A DNA stretch of 16,291 nt from NCBI GenBank assembly GCA_964532465.1, contig CAZHHX010000066.1, positions 1-16,291 on the forward strand, given 5' to 3'. Below the pieces are notes generated by a model that did no database searches, had not been told where the DNA came from, and worked only from the letters and a program-made list of their open reading frames with translations. The translations under genes and the position numbers were made by a program. This document shows, one piece after another, positions 6,379-13,904 of the stretch (position 1 is its first letter; the number at the start of each line of letters is the position of its first letter). Origin of the DNA: JAPLKB01 sp964532465. GTDB lineage: Bacteria; Desulfobacterota; Syntrophorhabdia; Syntrophorhabdales; Syntrophorhabdaceae.

Positions 6379-7266
6379 TTGGACGATGCAAATAAAATTG
6401 CAGACGAGATAACAAATTCTTTAGAAATAGCACATTTCATCAGAAACATATACATAGAAAACATAAATTCTCCCTGGAATGAAAAAGCCTTAATCAAAAG
6501 AAAAAAGGATCATCTTGACGTTAAAATAACGATATGGGAAGATGACCGGTTTCTATACGGAAGGATTTACCGGCTGTTTCTTTATATATATGATGTGCTG
6601 AATCCGCATTTTCAATACAAGCCTCAAATCGCACCCGATGAAAACAAAGAACCTGAAATGAAAGACAGACATAATCGGATTTGGAGTATTTATGTAGACA
6701 GCCGCGTGGAAAGAAGAGGTATTGAAACGTTTTATGATAAATTCTTACGACGGAATATCTTTATAGACGCCGAAAAAAAGTTCACATGGGCGGAAGCCGG
6801 CGATATTTTTCACAAACTATGGGAAAAAGATACCTACACCTACCCCGAAATAACCGATTACACCTACAATATTGATAAACTTGTGGATACAACTATACCG
6901 GGGATGTCTGATTTACTCGAAAAAGAAATAATCGGATCTTTGCTTGAACCATACGTGCAAAAGCATATAGACAAAATCCCTTCGGCAGCATTCAGAAATT
7001 CAGCTAAAGAACTTTTAAATTTTACTGCATACAATTGCAAAGACGCGGATATAGAATCATCATATTATGGGATATCTGTTTTTTATCAGAAGCAGGTTTT
7101 TCTCGAGATTATACCTGCAATGGAAAATACACTGTTTCTAACACTCTTCAACGCTATTTCAAATGCCTATGAAACCTGCGTAGTTACCGAAGATTCAAAT
7201 ATGACAGAAATACAGACACGTATTAAAGAAATGTATAAAAAAGTTTCATTGCATTCCAACTTTTAA
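6379..7266 (+). CDS. Protein of unknown function paired with the TPR-like gene
   Basis: I do not recognise this 295-residue protein. It has no signal peptide or membrane segment and looks like a soluble, mostly alpha-helical cytoplasmic protein rich in aromatic and charged residues. Notable stretches are WEDDRFLYGRIYRLFLYIYDVLNP (about 54-77), SRVERRGIETFYDKFLRR (about 108-125), a Tyr/Thr-rich segment DTYTYPEITDYTYNID (about 152-167) and a C-terminal helical region from about 200. The start is a TTG at 6379, immediately after the TAA of the upstream gene, with AGAAGG 10 bp before it. The two genes probably form one operon. Its 3' end lies 7 bp from that of the convergent thymidylate synthase gene, with no terminator hairpin between them. 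The frame is long and intact, so it is very likely a real gene. Confidence 0.72.
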   Translation: MDDANKIADEITNSLEIAHFIRNIYIENINSPWNEKALIKRKKDHLDVKITIWEDDRFLYGRIYRLFLYIYDVLNPHFQYKPQIAPDENKEPEMKDRHNRIWSIYVDSRVERRGIETFYDKFLRRNIFIDAEKKFTWAEAGDIFHKLWEKDTYTYPEITDYTYNIDKLVDTTIPGMSDLLEKEIIGSLLEPYVQKHIDKIPSAAFRNSAKELLNFTAYNCKDADIESSYYGISVFYQKQVFLEIIPAMENTLFLTLFNAISNAYETCVVTEDSNMTEIQTRIKEMYKKVSLHSNF

Positions 7267-7273
7267 TACAGTT

Positions 7274-7975
7274 TCACCTTCTCAGTCTCTTTAACGCAAG
7301 TTCAAAGGTATATTCATACAAGTGCATACCTTTGCTGATCGCTGTGATTGTGCCATCTTCAACACCAATTTCCTGACACATATATTCTTTTAAAAGTTGA
7401 ATAGCGGCAAGATTTGACGGAAAACCAGCCCATAAATCCCAGCTTCGAAAATAGAGGACAAAATGCAGCTTACCTTCCATCAGGCGTGTATCAATCAGGC
7501 GCAGGCAAGGCGGATCTTCAAGAAGAATATCCTGCGGCATGCCTACTTCCATAATAGCCTGATTAGTGCCATACTTTCCCTGCCTGTATATCTCAATGAC
7601 TTCCATAACAGGATTTACTCCGAGAGAGTATTCTTTTCCTTCAACATGCACTTTGGGATTCGTAAGTCTTTCTCCGTAAGTATAAAGTTCGTTGTCTGCC
7701 TTTTTATCAGTCATCAGATACTGGAGGTATTCTTCAACATATTCCATACTTGAAGGTGCCGGTATCCCAAGCTCTGACGGTATATCAGGGATTAAAGGTT
7801 TGATTCCGGGATATTTAACATGGACCATTACAAGGTCAAATTCTCTTCTCTTTTGCCCCTCAAAAGAACCCCTGTCTATTTTGTATTCATGAATACCGTC
7901 CGCTTCAAATATTTTGTATACGCATTGAAACCAAGCATCCGGCAAATCTCTTGCCTCAATATAAACAGGTTTCAT
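7274..7975 (-). CDS. Thymidylate synthase, archaeal-type ThyA homologue
   Basis: The 233-residue product resembles the short archaeal putative thymidylate synthases more than the usual 264-residue bacterial ThyA. The catalytic Cys157 is in DPPCLRLID. The nucleotide-binding block FRSWDLWAGFPSN (176-188) has the Arg-Ser, Asp and Asn of the family, and GMHLYEY (216-222) provides the His and Tyr that contact deoxyuridylate. By homology it methylates dUMP to dTMP using methylene-tetrahydrofolate or, in methanogens, possibly another folate-like donor. dCMP or dUMP hydroxymethylase activity cannot be excluded. The ATG at 7975 has GGAGG about 3 bp upstream. It is divergent from the metallo-hydrolase gene, with 123 bp between them. 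No thyX and no folA is seen in the window. Confidence 0.85.
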   Translation of the reverse strand: MKPVYIEARDLPDAWFQCVYKIFEADGIHEYKIDRGSFEGQKRREFDLVMVHVKYPGIKPLIPDIPSELGIPAPSSMEYVEEYLQYLMTDKKADNELYTYGERLTNPKVHVEGKEYSLGVNPVMEVIEIYRQGKYGTNQAIMEVGMPQDILLEDPPCLRLIDTRLMEGKLHFVLYFRSWDLWAGFPSNLAAIQLLKEYMCQEIGVEDGTITAISKGMHLYEYTFELALKRLRR

Positions 7976-8098
7976 CTTCCCTCCATTGCATAAATTGAAC
8001 TTTCATTCAAAATAAAAAATACGTTTTCTTTGATTCTATCAAATAAATTGAAAAACAGCACTAAAAAGTATTATTATAATTCACATTAAGGAGGGCGT
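7976..8098. promoter_or_regulatory. Divergent promoter region between thymidylate synthase and MBL hydrolase
   Basis: This AT-rich 123-bp gap separates two divergent starts. On the plus strand a perfect TATAAT lies at 8075-8080, with AAGGAGG (8088-8094) before the ATG at 8099. The best -35 (TTGAAA, 8048-8053) is 21 bp away from it, too far to be convincing. The TATAAT also leaves room for only a very short leader. On the minus strand no clear -35/-10 pair is visible. Confidence 0.4.
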
Positions 8099-8737
8099 AT
8101 GTTTGTAAAACAGATTCAGGTCGGCCAGATGGCTGTTTTTGCTTATATTGTAGGATGTAAAATCACAAAAGAGGCACTCATTATTGACCCTGCTGCCGAA
8201 GAAGATAGACTATTCGAAGAAGCAGCCAGCAAAGGCTACCAGATAAAATATATTGTAAACACACATTCCCATATTGACCACGTTATGGGGAACAAACGCA
8301 TGAAAGATCTAACAAACGCAAAAATCATCATCCATGAAAAAGAATCATACAGTTTAACAAACCAGTCGCCGCAAATGATGAGTATGTTCAACGCAGAACC
8401 TTCGCCGCCGGCAGATATTACTGTCAGGGATGGGGATTACATAACAATCGGGGAAACTTCTCTGGAAGTGTTGCATACACCCGGGCATTCTCCCGGCAGC
8501 ATATCTCTTTACCATAAAGGCATCGTGTTCACAGGAGACACGCTCTTTGTCGAAGGCGTCGGAAGGACAGACCTCGGGGGCAGTTCATGGCAGGACCTTG
8601 TTTCATCAGTTCACAACAAGCTTTTCACTCTTCCTGATGAAACAATAGTCGCTCCTGGCCATAATTACGGCGATTCACCAAAAAGCACCATCGGCAGGGA
8701 AAAGGCGCATAATCCATATGTCGGGCAAAGGTCCTGA
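8099..8737 (+). CDS. Metallo-beta-lactamase-fold hydrolase (glyoxalase II-like)
   Basis: This is a cytoplasmic binuclear metal hydrolase of 212 residues with every ligand in place: THSHIDH (His56, His58, Asp60, His61), TPGHSPGS (His130), TGDTLF (Asp147) and APGHNYG (His188). The arrangement and the PGHNYG ending match the stand-alone glyoxalase II-like group (YcbL type), which cleaves thioesters such as hydroxyacyl-glutathione. The longer C-terminal substrate domain of classic GloB is absent, so the true substrate is not known. The ATG at 8099 has a perfect AAGGAGG ribosome site 4 bp upstream. The 3' end overlaps the next gene by 20 bp in another frame, which suggests co-transcription with the patatin-like gene. 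Confidence 0.9.
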   Translation: MFVKQIQVGQMAVFAYIVGCKITKEALIIDPAAEEDRLFEEAASKGYQIKYIVNTHSHIDHVMGNKRMKDLTNAKIIIHEKESYSLTNQSPQMMSMFNAEPSPPADITVRDGDYITIGETSLEVLHTPGHSPGSISLYHKGIVFTGDTLFVEGVGRTDLGGSSWQDLVSSVHNKLFTLPDETIVAPGHNYGDSPKSTIGREKAHNPYVGQRS

Positions 8738-9614
8738 TATTAAGAAATCTTTAATAGCGCAGGCAGTTTTTCTCGCAGCTCTATTGGTCGTTGTTTGTTC
8801 ATGCGGAACAGCGCCTCATGTGACTAAAAAAACCGAACCTAAAATCGCTCTGGTACTCGGAGGCGGTTCAGCAAAGGGTTTTGCCCATGTCGGCGTCATA
8901 AGAGCACTCGAACAGGAAAAGATACCTGTTCATATGATAATCGGGACAAGTGTCGGAAGCTTGATCGGCGGTATATATGCCTCCAATCCGGACAGCTTCC
9001 AGCTCGAATGGATAGCATTTAAAATAGATAAAAATGATATTCTTGATTTTTCAATGATATATTCAAAACTTGGTCCTGTCCAGGGGGTAAAACTCGAAAC
9101 TTTTGTTGAACAAACAGTTAAAACTAAAAAAGTTGAAGATACAAAAATACCCTTTTATCCTATAGCAACAGACCTTAATACAGGAGAAACCATTGTCCTT
9201 GAAAAAGGCTCACTTGCAAAAGCCATCAGAGCTTCATCATCTATACCGGGCATTTTTACTCCTGTAACATTCGGGAACAGGATGCTTGTAGATGGAGGAG
9301 TAACAAACAACGTTGCATGTGATATAGCAAGAAGCAAAGGGGCGGATATTGTAATTGCCGTGAACCTGCTGAAGGATATTAAAGATTATGACATCTCTTC
9401 AGTTATTGACATTATTGCTCAATCTGTGAATATTATGATGCACGAAAACAATAAGACAAAACTGAAATATGCGGATATTCTCATAGAGCCTGAAACCAAA
9501 GGAGTCTCGATATTTGATTTCTCTCAAAAAAAGAGGCTTATGGAAGAGGGGATAAAAGCAGCAAAGGCAGCTATGCCAAAAATTAAAGCGCTGGTTCTGC
9601 AATATGGGCAATAA
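8718..9614 (+). CDS. Patatin-like phospholipase, probable lipoprotein (RssA-like)
   Basis: This is a serine acyl hydrolase of the bacterial patatin family. The 298 residues contain the oxyanion loop LGGGSAKGFAHVG (47-59), the nucleophile elbow GTSVG with Ser78, and the catalytic Asp192 in VDGGVTNN, so the Ser-Asp dyad is intact. A hydrophobic N-terminal segment (12-26) ending in VVCSCG is compatible with a signal peptide and lipid attachment at Cys29, although Cys at position -2 is not a standard lipobox residue. It would then act at the membrane or in the periplasm, probably on phospholipids. The ATG at 8718 lies inside the preceding hydrolase gene and has a weak ribosome site, so coupling is likely. 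A YdcF-like gene follows after 36 bp. Confidence 0.88.
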   Translation: MSGKGPDIKKSLIAQAVFLAALLVVVCSCGTAPHVTKKTEPKIALVLGGGSAKGFAHVGVIRALEQEKIPVHMIIGTSVGSLIGGIYASNPDSFQLEWIAFKIDKNDILDFSMIYSKLGPVQGVKLETFVEQTVKTKKVEDTKIPFYPIATDLNTGETIVLEKGSLAKAIRASSSIPGIFTPVTFGNRMLVDGGVTNNVACDIARSKGADIVIAVNLLKDIKDYDISSVIDIIAQSVNIMMHENNKTKLKYADILIEPETKGVSIFDFSQKKRLMEEGIKAAKAAMPKIKALVLQYGQ

Positions 9615-9650
9615 AATATATTTAAAATTTAGCACCGCACTCTTTAAATT

Positions 9651-10400
9651 ATGACATACATTCTAAAGAAGATAATCACTTGCGCCATTGTCCCGCCCGG
9701 TTGTTTCATCATTTTGCTGCTTCTGTTCGCGGTCTTCCTAAAGAAAAAATCCCGGTTCTTTGCGCTATTGCTTGCCGGTCTGCTTTACCTCTTCAGCATA
9801 CAACCTTTTGCGGACCTATTTTTGATGCCGCTTGAATATACATATAAGCAGCCCACATTAGCTGAAGTCAAAGCAGGCAGCGCATACGTAGTACTCGGTG
9901 GCGGTGTGAACGATTTCGCGCCTGACATAGACGGTGAGGGGACTCCGGGCAGCGAAGCTTTCCAAAGATTAATCTGCGCTTACAGACTCTACAGAATTGA
10001 TAAAAAACCGATAATCTTTTCCGGGGGAATAATATTTGAAAGGCGTTCAGAGGCAGAGGTGGCAAAGAGGATTCTCTTATCCCTGGGAGTCAATGAAAAG
10101 GATATTTTCATGGAAGGAAAGAGTAAGGATACTTTTGAGAACGCAAAGTATGTAAAAGAATTATCGGATAAACACGGCATCAACAGAATAGTGCTTATTA
10201 CAAGCGCATTTCACATGAAGAGGTCAATGCTGCTTTTTGATAAACTTTTCAAGGAAACCATTCCCTATCCAACCGGACACAGTACCTCAAAAATTAAATA
10301 TGATTTGTTCAGTTACCTGCCGAATGCTGGCAACATGGGAGGCATTGCTATTGCGCTAAAGGAATACCTGGGAATATTTTTTTATAAAATTACACTTTAA
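9651..10400 (+). CDS. YdcF/ElyC-family (DUF218) membrane protein
   Basis: The 249-residue protein begins with two hydrophobic segments (about 9-29 and 36-53) and then a DUF218 domain: YVVLGGGVND (79-88), IIFSGGI (121-127), SKDTFENA (158-165) and LITSAFHMKRS (182-192). This layout, two N-terminal membrane helices with a soluble domain, matches ElyC (YcbC) and its relatives, which in E. coli affect envelope polysaccharide and peptidoglycan precursor balance through the shared lipid carrier. The biochemical activity of the family is not settled. The ATG at 9651 has no clear ribosome site. It follows the patatin-like gene on the same strand, and its last 11 bp overlap the end of the convergent epmA gene. 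Confidence 0.88.
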   Translation: MTYILKKIITCAIVPPGCFIILLLLFAVFLKKKSRFFALLLAGLLYLFSIQPFADLFLMPLEYTYKQPTLAEVKAGSAYVVLGGGVNDFAPDIDGEGTPGSEAFQRLICAYRLYRIDKKPIIFSGGIIFERRSEAEVAKRILLSLGVNEKDIFMEGKSKDTFENAKYVKELSDKHGINRIVLITSAFHMKRSMLLFDKLFKETIPYPTGHSTSKIKYDLFSYLPNAGNMGGIAIALKEYLGIFFYKITL

Positions 10401-11352
10401 ATCTTTGGATCATTACATCATCAATCTTGTCTTTACCAAGAAGAACCATGAGGAGTCTGTCTACACCAATAGAAACGCCCGCGCGAGAACCTTTAACTTT
10501 TGAAAGCGCCTCAAGAAATTCTTCATCCGTTTGAAAGGTTTTTTTGCCAAGTCTTTTCCGTTCTTTATTGTCAATGGTAAACCTTTCTCTCTGTTCTTCG
10601 GGATTGAGGAGCTCCGTATACCCGTTCGCTATCTCAACTCTATTTATATACAGCTCAAACCGCTCGACCTTGTTCACATCTTTCTTCTCTGCCATAGTTG
10701 AAACAGATAAAGGCCAATTTTTAATGAAATAAGGAGTTTTCTCAATGATTTTTGGTTCAATTTCCTGAATAAACAGTTTGAAAAACAGACCATTCCAGTC
10801 ATCTTTGTCATCAATACCTGTAAAACCTTTTGATTTCATAGAACAAAAAAGCTCATCCCTCTTTAATTTAAAGGGATTTATACCGGAGATCCTAAGAAAA
10901 AGCTCTTCAAGTTCATATACTTTAAAAGGTGTTTTAAAACTGTCCTTTCTGTCTTTAAATAATCTTTCCGCTATAAACCAAACCAACTCTTCAACTTCTT
11001 TTATTGCCTGGATATAGGTTCCTTCTCTATACCATTCAAGCATTGTAAATTCTATACTGTGAATTTCTTCAAACTCTTCAACTCTATAGACTTTGCATAT
11101 CTGAAAAATCCTCTCATGCCTGAATTGCAGGAGTTTCTTCATATACATCTCCGGAGATGTATGAAGATAGTATGGGGCTGCACCGCCAATACACACCGTC
11201 AACGGATCAATATATGGATCGGGCGGTACGGTCTTCATGAGGTTTGGAGTTTCAACTTCAATATATTTATTTTTATAAAAATAGGTTCGTATTGTCTTTA
11301 ACAGATGGTGTCTGATTTTTAAAATATTATATGGCTGATTGTCGATTCTCAT
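10390..11352 (-). CDS. epmA: Elongation factor P lysyl-transferase (EpmA/GenX/PoxA)
   Basis: This is a class II lysyl-tRNA-synthetase-like enzyme lacking the anticodon-binding domain. It attaches (R)-beta-lysine (or lysine) to a conserved Lys of translation factor EF-P, helping ribosomes through polyproline stretches. The 320 residues are the normal length (E. coli 325). Motif 1 is IEVETPNL (31-38), followed by HTSPEMYMKKLL (64-75). Motif 2 runs from FQICKVYRVEE to EFTMLEWYRE (83-110), and motif 3 is GVSIGVDRLLM (about 292-302). The ATG at 11352 has no clear ribosome site, and promoters for this gene and the divergent tRNA-Ser must share about 40 bp. EF-P (efp) and the aminomutase EpmB are not in the window. 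Confidence 0.93.
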   Translation of the reverse strand: MRIDNQPYNILKIRHHLLKTIRTYFYKNKYIEVETPNLMKTVPPDPYIDPLTVCIGGAAPYYLHTSPEMYMKKLLQFRHERIFQICKVYRVEEFEEIHSIEFTMLEWYREGTYIQAIKEVEELVWFIAERLFKDRKDSFKTPFKVYELEELFLRISGINPFKLKRDELFCSMKSKGFTGIDDKDDWNGLFFKLFIQEIEPKIIEKTPYFIKNWPLSVSTMAEKKDVNKVERFELYINRVEIANGYTELLNPEEQRERFTIDNKERKRLGKKTFQTDEEFLEALSKVKGSRAGVSIGVDRLLMVLLGKDKIDDVMIQRFKV

Positions 11353-11357
11353 AATGA

Positions 11358-11386
11358 TTGATTTTTATAAGACAAACGGGTATACT
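11358..11386 (+). promoter_or_regulatory. Promoter of tRNA-Ser
   Basis: TTGATT (11358-11363) is followed after 17 bp by TATACT (11381-11386), each close to the sigma70 consensus. The predicted start near 11393 is about 3 bp ahead of the tRNA. Confidence 0.7.
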
Positions 11387-11395
11387 TTGTCAAAC

Positions 11396-11488
11396 GGAGA
11401 GGTGACCGAGTTGGCCGAAGGTGCTCGCCTGCTAAGCGAGTGTACGGGTTAAACCGTACCCAGGGTTCAAATCCCTGCCTCTCCGCCA
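11396..11488 (+). tRNA. tRNA-Ser(GCT)
   Basis: This is a class II tRNA with the long variable arm expected for serine. It shows acceptor stem GGAGAGG/CCTCTCC, D arm beginning TGACCGAG, anticodon stem CTCGC/GCGAG with loop CTGCTAA and anticodon GCT, a variable arm with stem TACGGGTT/AACCGTA, and T arm CAGGG-TTCAAAT-CCCTG. The discriminator G is typical of tRNA-Ser, and CCA is encoded (11486-11488). It reads AGC and AGT codons. The RNase R gene follows after 111 bp. Confidence 0.97.
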
Positions 11489-11599
11489 CTTTAATGCTAT
11501 GATTATCAACAACGAATGGTTTTCATCGAGAAAGCCGTCAAAGACATGTTAATTCTCAAAAAGTTGTTGTAAATATCAATTTGTGTTGCCTTGGAATAT

Positions 11600-13729
11600 A
11601 TGAAAAAAAAACTCTCCAACCTTCCCATAACAAAAGATGTTCTGCTAAAGGCTTTTAAGCTGGAAAAAAAACCTTTGGGATTGAACGAACTCGAAAAGAA
11701 CCTTCATTACGACAAGAATGATAGAAAAACATTAAAAGCCGTCTTGAGCGGTATGCTCAAGGAAGGCTCCATAATCAAGCTTAAAAACAAAAGATACGGC
11801 ATACCATATGAGATGAACCTCGAAACGGGAACGCTGTCTTGCACAAGAAGCGGAAACGGATTCCTGATACCCGATAAGAAAAAAGAAAAAGGTATGGACG
11901 ATATTTTTATACCTTCAAAATTTATGGAAAATGCTTTTCATGGAGATAGGGTTATTGCAAGGATTGAGCACACAACAAAGGGCAAAAAAGAAGGAAAAAT
12001 CATTAAAATTATTGAAAGGCGCATCAAGAATATAACAGGGTTCATCAGAACAGATAAAAACAGGCTGAGCGTAATCCCCGATGACGAAAGGATACGGCAC
12101 GATTTCATTATTACAAAGAAACCTGCTAAAGCGAACATCTGTAATAATGACCTTGCGGCAGCCAGTATTACAAGATTCCCCGGGGAGGGTAAAAACCCGG
12201 AATGCAGCATAATAAAGGTTTTTAAAGGACTTAATGACATAAGCACAATAACTCAATTTATCAAATACAAATACAGTCTTCCCTTAAAGTTTAAGAAAAA
12301 TACAGAGGCAGAGGCAAAACAACTTACATCGCATGATCAGGACGAAAAAAGGGTTGACCTCAGAAAACTGAAACATATCACCATAGATGGAGAATTTGCA
12401 AAAGATTTTGATGACGCAGTCTGTGTGGAAAAATCAAAGAAAGGGTACACCCTGTACATCTCGATAGCAGACGTTTCTTATTATGTTTTGCCGGGTACAG
12501 GTCTTGACGACGAGGCATTCCAAAGGGGGACCAGTATATACTTCCCTAAAACGGTTATACCCATGCTGCCGAAGGCATTGTCCAATTTTACTTGCAGTTT
12601 GAATCCCAAAGAAGACAAACTGTGTGTTACCGTAAAACTTAGTTATAACAATCACGGAGATTTACTTCAGAGTTCTTTTCATCAATCAATAATTAAAAGT
12701 ATGATGCGACTCACATACAATAAAGTAGAAGCCGCGGTGGTAAAGAATGACTCTAAGATAAGGAAAGAAATTAAAGATATTCTGCCCGAACTGGAATGGA
12801 TGAAAGAACTGGCAACATTGCTTGCAGAGAAGAGAGGAAGAAGGGGCAGCCTCGATTTTGATTTGCCCGAACCGGAGGTTACTCTGGATATTGAAGGGGG
12901 AATTAAAAGTATCTTAAGAAGCGAAAGACTCTTTTCCCAAAGAATTATTGAAGAATTCATGATTGCAGCAAACGAAGCTGTAGCAGAATTTCTGTCACAA
13001 AGCAATATACCTGCCATTTACAGGGTACACGAACCCCCTGAACGCGAAAAGTTGTACGAGCTTGAAAAACTTTTACATGCACTAAATGGAAATTACAGCA
13101 TAAACCACAAAAGCACCCTGAGCTTGCAGTCCATTCTTAATCAGGTCAAGGGTTCGGATTACGAATATCTCATAAACAAAGTTCTCCTCAAATCAATGAA
13201 ACAGGCACGATATGCTTCTTCCAATAAAGGGCACTTTGGGCTTGCATCTGATTGTTATCTCCATTTTACATCGCCCATAAGAAGGTATCCTGATCTTATA
13301 TGTCACAGATCACTCAAGAATGCTATAAATGGCAAGCCTATCATTTATAGCCTGAATGAGCTTGACAATATGGCAGGTCATCTTTCGGAAAGAGAAAGGC
13401 TTGCAATGGAATCTGAGAGGGAAGATGAGGACAGGATAAGGATCTTATTCATGAAGGATAAGACCGGCGAAGCATATGACGGCATAATTTCTCACATTAC
13501 CTCCTTTGGCTTCTTTGTCGAACTCTTTGATCTATTCGTCGAAGGGTTGGTGCTTCTCACCGATCTCTATGACGACTACTATATTTTTCAGGAAGAAAAG
13601 TTCCGGCTCATCGGCAGAAGAACTAAAAAGATTTTTCGCATAGGCGATAAGGTAAGGATAAAAGTGATACTTGCCGATGTGGAAAAGAAACAGCTACACT
13701 TTAAACTTACGCAAAAACATTCCGGATAG
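11600..13729 (+). CDS. rnr: Ribonuclease R
   Basis: This is a processive 3'-to-5' exoribonuclease of the RNB family that degrades structured RNA and takes part in rRNA and tmRNA-linked quality control. The 709 residues show an N-terminal winged-helix segment (about 7-65), a cold-shock-type OB domain with GFLIP and DDIFIPSKFMENAFHGDRV (about 80-120), the RNB catalytic core beginning ITIDGEFAKDFDDAV with the metal-binding aspartates (about 260-275), then SIADVSYYV, and the nucleotide-binding HFTSPIRRYPDL. A C-terminal S1 domain starts with GIISHITSFGFFVEL. No Lys-rich tail is seen after the S1 domain, unlike the longer E. coli enzyme. I prefer the ATG at 11600. A TTG at 11591 would add three residues, and neither has a good ribosome site. 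It may be partly co-transcribed with tRNA-Ser, since no terminator is visible between them. Confidence 0.95.
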   Translation: MKKKLSNLPITKDVLLKAFKLEKKPLGLNELEKNLHYDKNDRKTLKAVLSGMLKEGSIIKLKNKRYGIPYEMNLETGTLSCTRSGNGFLIPDKKKEKGMDDIFIPSKFMENAFHGDRVIARIEHTTKGKKEGKIIKIIERRIKNITGFIRTDKNRLSVIPDDERIRHDFIITKKPAKANICNNDLAAASITRFPGEGKNPECSIIKVFKGLNDISTITQFIKYKYSLPLKFKKNTEAEAKQLTSHDQDEKRVDLRKLKHITIDGEFAKDFDDAVCVEKSKKGYTLYISIADVSYYVLPGTGLDDEAFQRGTSIYFPKTVIPMLPKALSNFTCSLNPKEDKLCVTVKLSYNNHGDLLQSSFHQSIIKSMMRLTYNKVEAAVVKNDSKIRKEIKDILPELEWMKELATLLAEKRGRRGSLDFDLPEPEVTLDIEGGIKSILRSERLFSQRIIEEFMIAANEAVAEFLSQSNIPAIYRVHEPPEREKLYELEKLLHALNGNYSINHKSTLSLQSILNQVKGSDYEYLINKVLLKSMKQARYASSNKGHFGLASDCYLHFTSPIRRYPDLICHRSLKNAINGKPIIYSLNELDNMAGHLSERERLAMESEREDEDRIRILFMKDKTGEAYDGIISHITSFGFFVELFDLFVEGLVLLTDLYDDYYIFQEEKFRLIGRRTKKIFRIGDKVRIKVILADVEKKQLHFKLTQKHSG

Positions 13730-13822
13730 AATATCTCCTGCACATGCACATATTTACTGCTCCGGATGACAGGCGTTCACAAGCGTCAGCTTAATGAATA
13801 CCTCAGAGGGTGAGCGAGAAGG

Positions 13823-13885
13823 GGAGGCTCCGACGGCTGTGCCGGTGGAGGGGGCGCCCCCCTTACGGGCACAGCCGTGAGCCCC
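13823..13885. repeat. GC-rich nested hairpin (inverted repeat)
   Basis: A perfect 11-bp inverted repeat, ACGGCTGTGCC (13833-13843) and GGCACAGCCGT (13868-13878), is extended after a 2-nt bulge by GGCTC/GAGCC (13826-13830 with 13879-13883) and two more G-C pairs. Inside it lies a 12-bp palindrome GGGGGCGCCCCC (13850-13861) that can form an apical stem, separated by a 6x6 internal loop. Its base composition is far more GC-rich than the surrounding AT-rich DNA. There is no T tract, so it does not look like a standard terminator. A dispersed REP- or MITE-like element or a structured RNA element is possible. The remainder of the gap 13730-13904 holds no gene that I can support. Confidence 0.7.
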
Positions 13886-13904
13886 GGTAATTGACATAAT
13901 AAAC

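Noticed and set aside
11506..11569. CAACAAC/GTTGTTG inverted repeat between tRNA-Ser and rnr
   Set aside because: The arms are only 7 bp and AT-rich with a loop of about 50 nt and no T tract. It is not a convincing terminator or riboswitch.
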